The notes below the pieces were generated by a model that searched no databases, was not told the DNA's origin, and saw only the letters and a list, made by a program, of their open reading frames with translations. From positions 806,001-870,000 of the forward strand of contig NZ_CP011409.1 of assembly GCF_001267925.1 (NCBI RefSeq): a stretch of 64,000 nt of DNA, written 5' to 3'. The translations under genes and the position numbers were made by a program. Of the stretch, positions 7,041-19,906 are shown in pieces. This DNA is from Herbaspirillum hiltneri N3. GTDB lineage: Bacteria > Pseudomonadota > Gammaproteobacteria > Burkholderiales > Burkholderiaceae_D. The number at the start of each line of letters is the position of its first letter. Positions within the stretch are counted from its first letter, which is position 1.

Positions 7041-8013
7041 TATCCGAGTAACGGAGCTGCCCGCCACTGTCGTCGCCATCCGCGTAGCGCTTGCGCACCA
7101 CGTAGACGGGGCGCTGCTTGCTTTCCATATAGATACGTCCGATGTATTCCCCCAGTATGCCAATGCCGACCAGCTGTAGGCTGCCGGTAAAGAGGATCGC
7201 GACCAGCAGCGAGGCATAGCCGGGCACGTCAACGCCGTGAACCAAGGTCCTGATGACAATGTACAGGGCGTAGCACGCCGTCACCAGCGTTCCCATGGCA
7301 CCGACATAGGTCATGATCTTCAACGGCGTGGTGCTGAAACTGGTGATGCCCTCTAGCGCGAAATTCCACAGTTTCCATCCAGAGAACTTGGTGATTCCGA
7401 TTTCGCGCGCTTCCCGCTTGTACTCGACCGTTACCGTCTTGAAACCGACCCAGGCGAACAAGCCCTTCATGAAGCGTTGCCGCTCGGGAAGCTGTCGGAG
7501 CGCTTTCACGACGACGCGGTCCATCAAGCGGAAGTCGCCGACGTTCTCCGGGATCTTGACGCCCGACAGCGTATTGTGGAAACGGTAGAACAACGCCGCG
7601 GTCTTGCGTTTGAGATAGGAGTCACTGCTGCGGTCAACCCGCTTGGCCAGAACGACTTCGGCACCTTGCTCCCAGTGCGCGATCATTGTTTTGATTAGTT
7701 CGGGGGGATCCTGAAGATCCGCATCGATGGGAATCACGGCGTCACCGTCTGCGTAGTCGATGCCAGCCGTCATGGCGGCTTCCTTGCCGAAATTGCGCGA
7801 TAGCTCCAGTACCGTGAAGCGCGGGTCGAGCGATCGGACCTGCATCAATTCCTGGAGCGTAGTGTCCTTACTGCCGTCATCAATACAGATGATCTCGAAG
7901 TCGTATCCGTGGATCGCGGCCAGGATGGCGGCGATCGAACGAGCAAAGGAATGTACGCCACCCCCCTCATTGTAGAAGGGGACCACCAGCGATATTTTCT
8001 TGGTTACCGTCAT
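7033..8013 (-). CDS. gtrB: GtrB-type glycosyltransferase (family 2, DPM1-like)
   Basis: A 326-residue bactoprenol glucosyltransferase: it transfers a sugar, classically glucose from UDP-glucose, to undecaprenyl phosphate on the cytoplasmic face. Visible are the GT-A start LVVPFYNEGGG, the IDDGSKD loop, the metal-binding DADLQDPPE at 97-105, and two C-terminal membrane helices (about 235-285) as in phage and chromosomal GtrB proteins. The neighbours gtrA and the large membrane protein upstream complete a serotype-conversion-type cassette. Confidence 0.92.
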   Translation of the reverse strand: MTVTKKISLVVPFYNEGGGVHSFARSIAAILAAIHGYDFEIICIDDGSKDTTLQELMQVRSLDPRFTVLELSRNFGKEAAMTAGIDYADGDAVIPIDADLQDPPELIKTMIAHWEQGAEVVLAKRVDRSSDSYLKRKTAALFYRFHNTLSGVKIPENVGDFRLMDRVVVKALRQLPERQRFMKGLFAWVGFKTVTVEYKREAREIGITKFSGWKLWNFALEGITSFSTTPLKIMTYVGAMGTLVTACYALYIVIRTLVHGVDVPGYASLLVAILFTGSLQLVGIGILGEYIGRIYMESKQRPVYVVRKRYADGDDSGGQLRYSDNE

Positions 8014-8023
8014 TGTATGTCGA

Positions 8024-9466
8024 TCATTGTGCAGTCACATCCGTCAGGTGGAAATACTTGGCGAAGCAGACGTTTTCCCATTCGCGCGCATCGTTCCGTA
8101 TGTCGTTGAAGTAGGTGATGGGGCTGGGTTCGTGGGTGTAGGCCATTACCGTCAGGGACCCACGGTCGGATCGATTGACCAGCTCGAAGCGGGCATCCAT
8201 CAGTTCTCGTAGCTTCGCACTTTGCTGGATTTCGCTCCATATCGGTGCGATTGTCGCATTCGGCAGGACGAAGAAGGAAGCGATGGTGGCCAACACTACT
8301 GTGCCAATGATCGAGGCCAGTATGGGGCGTCGAGCGTCGTCGCGGGTCCTGCGCTTGTCGTTGAGCCAGATCGCAGCCAGGCATGCGATCAGGTTGACAA
8401 ATAGGAAGTCGATCGTCCTCGAGCGTTCCGGGCCAAGGTCGTTGAGGGCATAGGCCCGTGGGAAGATGCCAGCCCAAAGCGCTAGCATCAGGCAGAGAAC
8501 GATGGGAACGATATGGGAGCGCCGGGGGCCGGAGCGATGGTCGATGCGGCATGCCCACATGAAGATGGAAAAGACCAACGTATGAGCCACAATGACGACT
8601 GCGTATTTCGAAATGAGGATGCGCAGCGACGCGCCGACGGCGTGCAGGATGCCGGCATCATGAATCTTCGTGGTTGCGCGCACGAAGTTCCCGGGGGCGG
8701 CACCAGCGACGATCGTTCCTGAGATCGTGACCAGGGCTGCGATCAGGTACAGACGGTCACGTTTTTGTTTGAACAGCAGCGAGCCGCTCAACAGGCACAC
8801 CAGCACCATATGCGACAGCGAGGCCACTTCATTAAGGCCTGCCAATACGAAACCGCCCAGTGCCAAGGCGGCAACCCGCTTTGCGCCAAGTTCGACTGCG
8901 CCCGAATAGATTTTCCACTCTTCCGCGATCAATGCCAGCAGCAGCGCGCATGCCGTTCCGTAGGTGGCTCCGCCAGACAGCCAGAATAGCGACTCCCGCA
9001 TCCGGAAGGTCGCCATTAGCATCAGGCAGAACAGCATGAAAAAGGCGGGAGATCGCAGGTTGACGGCACGTAGAAAATGCCAGGCGGCCAGCAGGTTCAG
9101 CGTCAGGATGGCGAGTGGAACCAGGTAGTAGTGGCCCAGCAGCAGCGATTCGATGCTAGCGAAGGCGGAGATCAGTACCGTGGCGGAGAAGCGGCCACCC
9201 CATGTGAAGTATTCGTTGACCACATTCTGGATGATGCCGCGTTCCTGAGCGCCGGCGCCGTAGCAAAAATCGTCTACGGCAGGAATCGCATGCCAGGCAT
9301 TCCATAAGATCCAGCCTAGGAACATGATCGCGAGGGCAACGAGAATCGTCCTGGTGAAGGCAGCCAATCCAGCGTCAGAAATGTCGACTTTTTGCCGGAG
9401 TGGTGATTGGAGCTTGCTTGTCATGAGATCGAAGGCCTTGAAATAAGAATTATCGGGCGCCAACAT
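8024..9466 (-). CDS. GtrC-like membrane glucosyltransferase
   Basis: A polytopic protein of up to 480 residues (an alternative ATG at 9424 gives 466). An early periplasmic-loop motif AVDDFCYG followed by a YFTWGGRFSA segment resembles the acidic-pair motif of DUF6056/GtrC-like transferases that move the lipid-linked sugar to O-antigen in the periplasm. About ten membrane segments can be traced. It is the first gene of the gtr unit and ends 11 bp before gtrB. This third gene is normally the variable, specificity-giving member. Neither start has a strong ribosome binding site. Confidence 0.75.
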   Translation of the reverse strand: MLAPDNSYFKAFDLMTSKLQSPLRQKVDISDAGLAAFTRTILVALAIMFLGWILWNAWHAIPAVDDFCYGAGAQERGIIQNVVNEYFTWGGRFSATVLISAFASIESLLLGHYYLVPLAILTLNLLAAWHFLRAVNLRSPAFFMLFCLMLMATFRMRESLFWLSGGATYGTACALLLALIAEEWKIYSGAVELGAKRVAALALGGFVLAGLNEVASLSHMVLVCLLSGSLLFKQKRDRLYLIAALVTISGTIVAGAAPGNFVRATTKIHDAGILHAVGASLRILISKYAVVIVAHTLVFSIFMWACRIDHRSGPRRSHIVPIVLCLMLALWAGIFPRAYALNDLGPERSRTIDFLFVNLIACLAAIWLNDKRRTRDDARRPILASIIGTVVLATIASFFVLPNATIAPIWSEIQQSAKLRELMDARFELVNRSDRGSLTVMAYTHEPSPITYFNDIRNDAREWENVCFAKYFHLTDVTAQ

Positions 9467-9499
9467 TATATTTCAACAAGCTTGCCGACTGGGTGGAAT

Positions 9500-9905
9500 G
9501 ACGATCTGAAAAACAGAGTGGAGTTACCTGGAATTTGGTAGGTAGCTCATTTTCGTGCGTGCGCGCTTCAAACTCGTTCGGACTGACACTGCCAAGATAA
9601 CTGTGTCGTCGCAGCATGTTGCAGAATCATCGATGTATTCGGCCAGGTCAAGCGTGGCGGCTTCGCACTGTTTTGGCAATGGCATCAATGATTGACTCGC
9701 TGTGAATGGTCGATCGGACGGCTCAACCAACAATTTTCTAGAGAATAAGTTCATCGCCACGGCTAAGCAAAGGCAGCCCTGCCAAGTTCGGATATAGGTG
9801 ATGTCTGCTACCTAAGCTCCGTTTGGTCTAGCTACCGTGAATTGACGTTGAAGCAGGTTGGGAATCAATGCTAGCGGCTTTGAAGCCGGGATTGGCGACA
9901 AGAAT
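9500..9905 (-). pseudogene. IS3-family transposase (orfB) remnant
   Basis: Reading the minus strand in shifting frames gives recognisable IS3 OrfB pieces: GFKAASIDSQ, LLQRQFTVARPNGA, then VADITYIRTWQGCLCLAVAM and NLFSRK, then after an internal deletion LRRHSYLGSVSPNEFEAR. The tryptophan codon expected before VADITY is TAG, at least two frameshifts are present, and the stretch that would carry the remaining catalytic Asp and Glu is gone, so it is dead. It lies between the gtr cluster and the right copy of the flanking repeat. Confidence 0.85.
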
Positions 9906-9914
9906 CCCATAAGA

Positions 9915-10250
9915 TAGGCGCGAGTATGCGTACAATCGGCCAGTGCCACTGGCGGGGGGGTCTCGCCAGGACGGAGTGAGCCCAAATTTCGGCAAAGTTA
10001 GAGGTGCATTGCTTGGAAATTGATTCGACGTGTCTATGTTTTGGCCCTGCACGAGCCTTTTTGAGCCCATCCAGCAAATTAATGCATGTCCATTGCATGT
10101 TTTAGTAAAAATTATAGGGTTAACGTGTGTTTTTAGACTCGTGTTTGCATTGATTCAACTCCAAAATTCAATATGTGAATGGCCTTGAGCAGGTGTGTGC
10201 GATAGGCAATAGGAGTAACTCGCGGCATCCTTATGAGTGTCTGACCAATC
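9915..10250 (+). repeat. Diverged direct repeat, right copy (flanks gtr cluster)
   Basis: Partner of 6110-6445, same orientation. It abuts the IS3 remnant on the left and the atp promoter region on the right. The 200 bp between this repeat and the atp promoter contain no gene I can support. Confidence 0.75.
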
Positions 10251-10462
10251 TCAGTCACATCTTGGTTTTGTGCATTTTTGCCCATCCGGATCGCGTTTTT
10301 GTCAGTCCGATGACAGCATTCCCGAAGTTTGTTCGGTGTATTTTGCATTACCTTGCAGGTAATGGTCCCTCGCCCGATTTTGGCTCACAATGCAGCTGTA
10401 TGTTAAAGCCGACAACTAACCTGCAACTTGACGATATATCACTGTAATCGTGCGTTAAAAGT

Positions 10463-10492
10463 TTGACGGATTCGGACGCAAGCCTTTATAAT
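10463..10492 (+). promoter_or_regulatory. Sigma-70 promoter of the atp operon
   Basis: TTGACG (10463-10468), an 18-bp spacer and a perfect TATAAT (10487-10492), predicting transcription from about 10499, some 55 nt before atpI. Confidence 0.8.
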
Positions 10493-10554
10493 CGCCGGGC
10501 TTCTAAACCGCCGTCTGCTCATAATGAGTGCGGCCTGCACGATATTGGATATAT

Positions 10555-11711
<1,157 letters not shown>

Positions 11712-11779
11712 CAAGGCTGCTGTACGGTTTTAGCTTTTTGGTTTGTTTTTTGATTTTCGTATTAACTTTAACTTTCTAA

Positions 11780-12034
<255 letters not shown>

Positions 12035-12110
12035 TTCGGGCGGCATAGCCGATTCTCACTTTTGCCGGATTGATTGATTCGGCACACGATATTCTGAGAA
12101 GGAAATTACC

Positions 12111-12581
12111 GTGAACTTAAATGCAACATTGTTTGCGCAGTTCGTGGTCTTCTTCATCCTCGCCGGCTTTACGATGAAATTCGTCTGGCCGCCGTTGATC
12201 AAGGCGCTCGATGAGCGCGCGAAGAAGATTGCGGACGGCTTGGCTGCAGCAGACCGCGGCAAGGCTGACCTGGCTGCCGCTGAAAAGCGCGTTCAGGCAG
12301 AGCTGGCGACAGCACGCGACGAAGGCCAGAAACGTATCGGCGACGCTGAAAAGCGTGCTCAGCTGATCATCGAAGAAGCGAAGAAAACCGCTTCCGACGA
12401 AGCAGCGCGCATCATCGCCAATGCAAAGGCGGATGCAGAGCAGCAAGTGACCAAAGCGCGTGAAGAGTTGCGCGGCGAAGTTGCGACCCTCGCGGTCAAA
12501 GGCGCCGAGCAGATCCTGAAGCGTGAAGTCAATGCAGCGGCGCATGCTGACCTGCTGAACCAACTGAAAACAGAGCTGTAA
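12111..12581 (+). CDS. atpF: F1Fo ATP synthase subunit b
   Basis: A 156-residue peripheral stalk subunit: one N-terminal membrane helix ([20 protein letters not shown]) followed by a long charged, alanine-rich coiled coil. It is of standard length. One nucleotide separates its stop from atpH. Confidence 0.97.
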   Translation: MNLNATLFAQFVVFFILAGFTMKFVWPPLIKALDERAKKIADGLAAADRGKADLAAAEKRVQAELATARDEGQKRIGDAEKRAQLIIEEAKKTASDEAARIIANAKADAEQQVTKAREELRGEVATLAVKGAEQILKREVNAAAHADLLNQLKTEL

Positions 12582-12582
12582 T

Positions 12583-13116
12583 ATGGCCGAACTCGCAACG
12601 ATCGCTCGTCCTTACGCAGAAGCTCTGTATCGCGTGGCCAAGGCCGGCAGTCTGCCAGCCTGGGCCGATCTCGTTTCCGAAATGGCGCAAGCCGCGAGCA
12701 ATCCTGACGTCAAGGCGTTCGTGCAAAATCCGGCGCTGTCGGATGAGCAGATCGCCTCCACGTTCGCTGCCGTTCTGAAAACACCGCTCAGCGGCGAAGC
12801 GAAAAACTTCGTCAGCGCCCTGGTGCAGAACGGTCGTCTGGCGTTGTTGCCGGAGATCGCCACGCAATTCCATGCGCTGAAAAACGCACAGGAAGGCGCA
12901 GCCGACGCAGAAATCACCAGCGCATTCGAGTTGTCTGATGCGCAGCTGAAGGACGTCGTCGTCACGCTGGAAAAGAAATTCGGTCGCAAGCTGACGCCAA
13001 CCGTCAAGGTGGACAATGCTTTGATCGGCGGCGTGCGCGTGGTTGTCGGTGACGAAGTGTTCGATACCTCGGTGCGCGCGAAGCTGCAACAGTTACATGT
13101 TGCTCTGGCTGCGTAA
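12583..13116 (+). CDS. atpH: F1Fo ATP synthase subunit delta
   Basis: A 177-residue OSCP/delta subunit linking the peripheral stalk to the top of F1. The N-terminal [15 protein letters not shown] is the family signature, and the C-terminal [19 protein letters not shown] strand pair is present. It is full length and directly behind atpF. Confidence 0.97.
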   Translation: MAELATIARPYAEALYRVAKAGSLPAWADLVSEMAQAASNPDVKAFVQNPALSDEQIASTFAAVLKTPLSGEAKNFVSALVQNGRLALLPEIATQFHALKNAQEGAADAEITSAFELSDAQLKDVVVTLEKKFGRKLTPTVKVDNALIGGVRVVVGDEVFDTSVRAKLQQLHVALAA

Positions 13117-13174
13117 ATACAGCCCTGAGCCCTGGCGTAATAGCTAAGCGATAGAAAAATTTTTAGGAGTTAGT

Positions 13175-14716
13175 ATGCAACTCAACGCATCTGAAATCAG
13201 CGAGCTGATCAAGAGCCGGATTCAAGGCCTTGGCGATACCGCTGAGATTCGCAATCAAGGCACGGTTATTTCCGTGTCCGACGGTATCTGCCGTATCCAT
13301 GGTCTGTCTGACGTGATGCAAGGTGAGATGCTGGAATTCCCAGGCAACACATTCGGTCTGGCGCTGAACCTCGAGCGCGATTCCGTTGGCGCCGTTATTC
13401 TTGGCGAGTACGAGCACATTTCCGAAGGCGACACCGTCAAGTGCACAGGCCGTATTCTGGAAGTGCCTATCGGTCCTGAACTGCGCGGCCGCGTGGTCAA
13501 CGCGCTGGGCCAGCCTATCGACGGCAAGGGTCCGGTCAACGCCAAGCTGACAGCCCCGATCGAAAAGATCGCTCCGGGCGTTATCGCACGTCAATCCGTT
13601 TCCGAGCCGATGCAAACCGGCCTGAAGTCGATCGACTCCATGGTGCCTATCGGCCGCGGTCAACGCGAACTGATCATCGGCGACCGCCAAACCGGCAAGA
13701 CTGCTGTTGCGATTGATGCGATCATCAATCAAAAGGGCCAGAACGTGACATGTATCTACGTCGCGATCGGTCAAAAGGCATCGTCGATCAAGAACATCGT
13801 GCGCTCGCTGGAATCGCACGGCGCGATGGAGTACACCATCGTCGTCGCCGCGTCGGCTTCCGAGTCGGCAGCGATGCAATACGTGTCGGCCTACTCCGGC
13901 TGCGCCATGGGCGAGTACTTCCGCGATCGCGGTCAAGACGCGCTGATCGTGTATGACGATCTGTCCAAGCAAGCGGTTGCTTACCGTCAGGTTTCCCTGC
14001 TGCTGCGCCGTCCACCGGGCCGTGAAGCTTATCCGGGCGACGTGTTCTACCTGCACAGCCGCCTGCTGGAACGCGCAGCACGCGTCAACCCTGATTACGT
14101 CGAGAAGTTCACCAACGGCGAAGTCAAGGGCAAGACCGGTTCGCTGACAGCACTGCCGATCATTGAAACACAAGCCGGCGACGTGTCCGCATTCGTTCCG
14201 ACCAACGTGATTTCGATTACCGACGGTCAGATCTTCCTGGAAACATCGCTGTTCAACGCCGGTGTCCGTCCTGCGATCAACGCCGGTATTTCGGTGTCGC
14301 GCGTCGGTGGCGCTGCTCAGACCAAAGTCATCAAGAGCCTGTCCGGCGGTATTCGTACCGACTTGGCGCAGTATCGTGAACTGGCTGCGTTCGCGCAGTT
14401 CGCTTCCGACCTCGACGAAGCTACCCGCAAGCAACTGGACCGCGGTGCACGCGTGACTGAACTGCTGAAGCAGGCTCAGTACTCGCCGCTGTCGATCTCG
14501 CTGATGGCCGTGACTTTGTTCGCCGTCAACAAGGGCTTCCTGGACGACGTCGAAGTCAAGAAGGTATTGGCATTCGAAGCCGGTGTTCATAACTTCATGA
14601 AGACCAGCCACGCTGCCCTGCTGCAAAAGATCGAAGACACCAAGCAACTGGACAAAGAAGCTGAAGCGGCCCTGGCTGCGGCGATTGCCGACTTCAAAAA
14701 ATCCGGCGCGTACTAA
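13175..14716 (+). CDS. atpA: F1Fo ATP synthase subunit alpha
   Basis: A 513-residue non-catalytic nucleotide-binding subunit. The P-loop GDRQTGKT is at 169-176, and the alpha/beta signature is seen in [19 protein letters not shown] ribosome binding site precedes the ATG. Confidence 0.99.
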   Translation: MQLNASEISELIKSRIQGLGDTAEIRNQGTVISVSDGICRIHGLSDVMQGEMLEFPGNTFGLALNLERDSVGAVILGEYEHISEGDTVKCTGRILEVPIGPELRGRVVNALGQPIDGKGPVNAKLTAPIEKIAPGVIARQSVSEPMQTGLKSIDSMVPIGRGQRELIIGDRQTGKTAVAIDAIINQKGQNVTCIYVAIGQKASSIKNIVRSLESHGAMEYTIVVAASASESAAMQYVSAYSGCAMGEYFRDRGQDALIVYDDLSKQAVAYRQVSLLLRRPPGREAYPGDVFYLHSRLLERAARVNPDYVEKFTNGEVKGKTGSLTALPIIETQAGDVSAFVPTNVISITDGQIFLETSLFNAGVRPAINAGISVSRVGGAAQTKVIKSLSGGIRTDLAQYRELAAFAQFASDLDEATRKQLDRGARVTELLKQAQYSPLSISLMAVTLFAVNKGFLDDVEVKKVLAFEAGVHNFMKTSHAALLQKIEDTKQLDKEAEAALAAAIADFKKSGAY

Positions 14717-14745
14717 TCTCACTGAAGCTATAAGGAGTCTGTCTC

Positions 14746-15615
14746 ATGGCTACAGGTAAAGAGATACGCGGCAAGATCAAGAGCGTAGAAAATACGAAGA
14801 AGATCACCAAGGCGATGGAAATGGTCGCTGCATCCAAAATGCGCAAGGCGCAGGACCGGATGCACGCGGCGCGTCCCTACAGTGACAAGATTCGTAACAT
14901 CGCTTCGAACTTGTCGCGCGCCAACCCGGAGTACACGCATCCGTTCATGGTCAAGCAGGACAGCGCCAAGAAGGTGGGTTTCATCGTCGTCACGACCGAT
15001 AAGGGTCTGTGCGGCGGCATGAACACCAACTCCTTGCGCCTGGCCACTGCGAAGATCCGTGAACTGGAAGCGCAAGGCAACGCAATCGAGACTGTTGCGA
15101 TCGGCAACAAGGGTTTCGGTTTCCTGAATCGCATCGGCGCCAAAGTGGTGTCGCACGTGGTTCAGGTCGGCGATACGCCGCACCTGGAAAAGCTGATCGG
15201 CCCCGTCAAGGTGCTGCTCGACGCTTACCAGGAAGGCAAGCTGGATGCAGTCTATTTGGTCTATACCAAATTCATCAACACGATGCGTCAGGAGCCGACG
15301 CTGCAGCAACTGTTGCCGCTCTCGAGCGACAAGTTGCAAGCGGACGAAGGCGCGCATTCGTGGGACTACATCTACGAACCCGACGTGCAAAGCGTGGTGG
15401 ACGAGTTGCTGGTGCGTTATGTCGAAGCACTGATCTACCAGGCCGTGGCCGAAAATATGGCGTCCGAGCAATCGGCCCGTATGGTGGCGATGAAGGCAGC
15501 AAGCGATAACGCCGGTAACGTGATCGGCGAGTTGAAGTTGGTTTACAACAAGACTCGTCAGGCCGCGATTACCAAGGAACTGTCCGAAATCGTCGCCGGT
15601 GCGGCAGCGGTCTAA
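14746..15615 (+). CDS. atpG: F1Fo ATP synthase subunit gamma
   Basis: The 289-residue central rotor shaft. The N-terminal helix [20 protein letters not shown] and the C-terminal coiled-coil ending in [13 protein letters not shown] are the two parts that enter the alpha/beta hexamer. [12 protein letters not shown] is the family motif in the middle. Confidence 0.98.
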   Translation: MATGKEIRGKIKSVENTKKITKAMEMVAASKMRKAQDRMHAARPYSDKIRNIASNLSRANPEYTHPFMVKQDSAKKVGFIVVTTDKGLCGGMNTNSLRLATAKIRELEAQGNAIETVAIGNKGFGFLNRIGAKVVSHVVQVGDTPHLEKLIGPVKVLLDAYQEGKLDAVYLVYTKFINTMRQEPTLQQLLPLSSDKLQADEGAHSWDYIYEPDVQSVVDELLVRYVEALIYQAVAENMASEQSARMVAMKAASDNAGNVIGELKLVYNKTRQAAITKELSEIVAGAAAV

Positions 15616-15638
15616 CGACGTAATGCAGAGATGCGTAA

Positions 15639-17072
<1,434 letters not shown>

Positions 17073-17143
17073 GATCTCTTGATTCTCGCGAAGCCGTTGT
17101 TGCCTGAAGCCAGGGCAAGACGGCTGACCGGATAGGAAACGAT

Positions 17144-17566
17144 ATGGCACATACTATTCACGTCGACGTAGTCTCCGCCGAAGAAGAAATCTTCTCCGGC
17201 GAGGCGGAATTCGTCGCGTTGCCGGGTGAAGCGGGTGAGCTGGGGATTTATCCTCGCCACACCCCCTTGATCACGCGCATCAAGCCAGGTGCAGTACGCA
17301 TCAAGATTCCTGGCCAGGCGCACGAAGAATTCGTATTCGTCGCCGGTGGTTTGCTGGAAGTGCAGCCTGACACCGTAACCGTTCTGGCCGACACCGCGAT
17401 CCGCGGCTCGGACCTGGACGAAGCCAAGGCCAGCGCCGCGAAGAAACTCGCGGAAGAAGCCCTGGCGAATCGCGACTCCCAAATCGATTACGCAGCTGCA
17501 CAAGCCGAATTGGCGACGGCAGTGGCGCAATTGGCGGCGATCGCGAAACTGCGTCAGAAGCGTTGA
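17144..17566 (+). CDS. atpC: F1Fo ATP synthase subunit epsilon
   Basis: A 140-residue subunit with an N-terminal beta sandwich ([20 protein letters not shown] is characteristic) and a C-terminal helical hairpin (from about residue 88) that inhibits ATP hydrolysis. Last gene of the operon; a strong terminator follows 50 bp later. Confidence 0.98.
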   Translation: MAHTIHVDVVSAEEEIFSGEAEFVALPGEAGELGIYPRHTPLITRIKPGAVRIKIPGQAHEEFVFVAGGLLEVQPDTVTVLADTAIRGSDLDEAKASAAKKLAEEALANRDSQIDYAAAQAELATAVAQLAAIAKLRQKR

Positions 17567-17617
17567 TTAAAGCGTCGATTACGAACGCCCTGCAGCAACG
17601 GCATCTTCAGCATCATT

Positions 17618-17646
17618 AAAAAAGGCAGCTCAGGCTGCCTTTTTTA
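17618..17646 (+). terminator. Terminator of the atp operon
   Basis: AAGGCAGC/GCTGCCTT-type stem with a 3-nt loop, A-run before and T-run after; it could work in both directions. Confidence 0.9.
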
Positions 17647-17815
17647 TTGCCCGTGGATTTTTATCGGTATTCCGGATGCTGTTGCTGCAGCCGCTGTTAA
17701 TGATGATGACGACGCACGACGCCTTCGTGCCCGATCGGTTAAAGTGACTGTTCCCGAATGTCCGTTGCCGTAGCCGGAAGAAGGCGGCAATAAGCTCTTC
17801 ACACAGGAGTTGTCC

Positions 17816-18226
17816 ATGAGCGCCAAGCCAGTCATCGCCGTCGTCGGCCTGTCCAATCGTCCCGATCGCCCCAGCTACGACGTCACCGCCTACATGCAGC
17901 GCCAGGGCTATCGCATCGTCGCGGTCAATCCCATGTACGCCGGCCAGCAGATCCTCGGCGAGCATTGCTACGCCAGTCTCACCGAAGCCGTCGAGGCGCT
18001 GGCCGGCCAGGTCAGGATCGACATCGTGGATTGCTTCCGCAAGTCGGCGGACATTCCGCCTGTGGTGGATGAGGCCATCGCCATCGGCGTTGCCTGCGTG
18101 TGGATGCAGCAGGGCATCGTCAATCACGCCGCCGCAGCCAAAGCCGAGGCTGCCGGCCTGAAAGTCATCATGGACCGCTGCATCAAGGTGGATCACGCCA
18201 TGGGAATTACCCACGGGGTGTTGTAG
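17816..18226 (+). CDS. CoA-binding domain protein (YccU-like)
   Basis: A 136-residue single-domain Rossmann protein of the CoA-binding family. IAVVGLSNRPDRPSYDV carries the glycine turn, followed by GYRIVAVNPMYAG and, near the C-terminus, GLKVIMDRCIKVDH. These stand-alone domains are conserved but their role is unsettled. The ATG at 17816 is chosen because AGGAG ends 6 nt upstream; an in-frame TTG at 17810 overlaps that site. It is transcribed towards ppk2, 46 bp apart, perhaps as one unit. Confidence 0.88.
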   Translation: MSAKPVIAVVGLSNRPDRPSYDVTAYMQRQGYRIVAVNPMYAGQQILGEHCYASLTEAVEALAGQVRIDIVDCFRKSADIPPVVDEAIAIGVACVWMQQGIVNHAAAAKAEAAGLKVIMDRCIKVDHAMGITHGVL

Positions 18227-18272
18227 TCCAATCGCTTTCATTGCGGCAAAAGCCACACAGGAGATCGTCACG

Positions 18273-19079
18273 ATGGGTATACGCGAGCAATTCCGCGCCA
18301 ATAAAAAGCAGGAAATCCAGGACGAAAACGCCGGCGCCAAGCCGCTCTCGAGCGGCGACAAGGCCGCCGACAAATTGCAGGTCCAGACGCTGGCGGCGCA
18401 GATCGCCGAGCAGCAGGCAATGCTGTTCGCGCAGCACGAGCGCAAAGTGCTGGTGGTGCTGCAAGGCATGGATACCAGCGGTAAGGATGGCACCGTGTCA
18501 GGCGTATTCGGCAGCGTCAATCCGCAAGGCCTGCGCATCGTCAGCTACAAGGCGCCGAGCCAGCTTGAACTGCAGCACGACTATCTGTGGCGCATCCATC
18601 AGCAGGTGCCGGCCAAAGGTGAACTGGCCGTCTTCAATCGCAGCCACTACGAGGATGTGCTGATCACGCGCGTGCATGACTGGATCGATGCGGCCGAGTG
18701 CAAGCGCCGCTACGCGCAGATCAATGACTTCGAACGCTTGCTCAGCGAGACCGGCACCGTGGTGCTGAAATTCTTTCTGCACATTTCCAAAGACGAGCAG
18801 CGCGCGCGGCTGCAGGAACGGGTGGACGATCCTTCCAAACACTGGAAATTCGAGTTGCAGGATCTGGAGGAACGCAAGAGCTGGGACGACTACCAGAAGG
18901 TCTACAGCCAGGCGATCCAGGCCACCGATGCCGATCACGCGCCGTGGTATGTGATTCCGTCGAACTCCAAGACCCACCGTAACCTGGCCATTGCAGGCGT
19001 GGTGCTGGAGACCTTGCAGGCGATGAAGCTGGCCTTCCCACCGGGCAAGAAAGAACTCACCGGCCTCAAGGTGGTGTAA
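18273..19079 (+). CDS. ppk2: Polyphosphate kinase 2 family protein
   Basis: A 268-residue PPK2-family phosphotransferase that uses polyphosphate to phosphorylate nucleotides. The Walker A motif GMDTSGKDG is at 65-73, the VNPQG segment follows, the lid/Walker B region FNRSHYEDV is at 121-129, and basic residues for polyphosphate lie between. It is a single-domain protein; whether it prefers NMP (class II/III) or NDP (class I) cannot be told safely from sequence alone. It is closely followed by the SGNH gene. Confidence 0.92.
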   Translation: MGIREQFRANKKQEIQDENAGAKPLSSGDKAADKLQVQTLAAQIAEQQAMLFAQHERKVLVVLQGMDTSGKDGTVSGVFGSVNPQGLRIVSYKAPSQLELQHDYLWRIHQQVPAKGELAVFNRSHYEDVLITRVHDWIDAAECKRRYAQINDFERLLSETGTVVLKFFLHISKDEQRARLQERVDDPSKHWKFELQDLEERKSWDDYQKVYSQAIQATDADHAPWYVIPSNSKTHRNLAIAGVVLETLQAMKLAFPPGKKELTGLKVV

Positions 19080-19081
19080 GC

Positions 19082-19849
19082 GTGCGTCGCTGGCTGCCTG
19101 AATTGCTGGCCTTGCCGCTGCTACCCTGGCTGCTGGTGCAAGGCAAGCGCACGCGCCGCATCACGCCGCGTTTGCCGGAAGCGGACGGCGCACGTGAAGG
19201 ATGGTGCACGCCGGCCGATGCCGACGATGCCGCTCCGGTGGTGCTGATCGCGATCGGCGAATCGCCCGTGGCCGGCGTGGGCGTGGAATGCCAGGAGCAA
19301 GCCGTCACTGCGCAGTTTGCGCGGGAACTGGCCGACGCGTTGCAGCGGCCAGTGCGGTGGTGCGCCTTCGGCAAGAATGGCGCCACGGTGGCTGACGCCC
19401 GTCAAGACCTCTTGCCGCAACTGGCGCAAATGGCGATGCCGCAGGAACGGGAGCTCCGCATCGTACTGGTCGCCTTCGGCGTCAACGACAGCACCGCCTT
19501 TCACAGCACGGGCCGTTATCGCCGCGACCTGGAGGCGCTGACGCGCGCTTTGCAGCAGCAACTGTCGCCCCGCTTGCTGATCATTTCGGGAGCGCCGCCG
19601 CTGCATCTGTTTCCTGCATTGCCGCAACCTTTGCGGCAGGTGCTGGGCATGAAGGCCGCTGCGCTCAGCCGCACCGCGCAGCAGCTGGCATCGGCACTGC
19701 AGCGGGCGATCTACGTGCCGGTGCGCAGCGACGCGCGCGATCGCAGCCTGATGGCGCGCGATGGTTATCATCCGTCTGCCGCCGGCGCGCGCCTCTGGGC
19801 GCAACAACTGGCGCAGGCAACCGTCGCAGGTTTGCGCACGCTGAAATAA
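19082..19849 (+). CDS. SGNH/GDSL-type hydrolase
   Basis: A 255-residue hydrolase starting with GTG two nucleotides after the ppk2 stop. The N-terminal LLALPLLPWLLV stretch may be a membrane anchor. SGNH blocks: nucleophile Ser61 in IAIGESPVAG, GVND at 133-136 (block III), and Asp/His in DGYHPSAAG (227-230). The first block is GES rather than GDS, a common variation. Likely an esterase or lipase acting at the envelope; substrate unknown. Confidence 0.85.
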   Translation: MRRWLPELLALPLLPWLLVQGKRTRRITPRLPEADGAREGWCTPADADDAAPVVLIAIGESPVAGVGVECQEQAVTAQFARELADALQRPVRWCAFGKNGATVADARQDLLPQLAQMAMPQERELRIVLVAFGVNDSTAFHSTGRYRRDLEALTRALQQQLSPRLLIISGAPPLHLFPALPQPLRQVLGMKAAALSRTAQQLASALQRAIYVPVRSDARDRSLMARDGYHPSAAGARLWAQQLAQATVAGLRTLK

Positions 19850-19851
19850 AA

Positions 19852-19873
19852 ACGCCCGCGTTACCGGCGGGCG
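19852..19873 (-). terminator. Hairpin terminator between convergent genes
   Basis: CGCCCGC/GCGGGCG stem. The run of five A on its left becomes a T-run for minus-strand transcripts, so it mainly serves the gene at 19907-20692. Confidence 0.75.
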
Positions 19874-19906
19874 TCGTATGGCTAAAAACCTATCCGCGCA
19901 TCAATA

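Noticed and set aside
6606-7190. Plus-strand open frame opposite gtrA
   Set aside because: Composition and lack of domains mark it as the antisense shadow of gtrA and gtrB.
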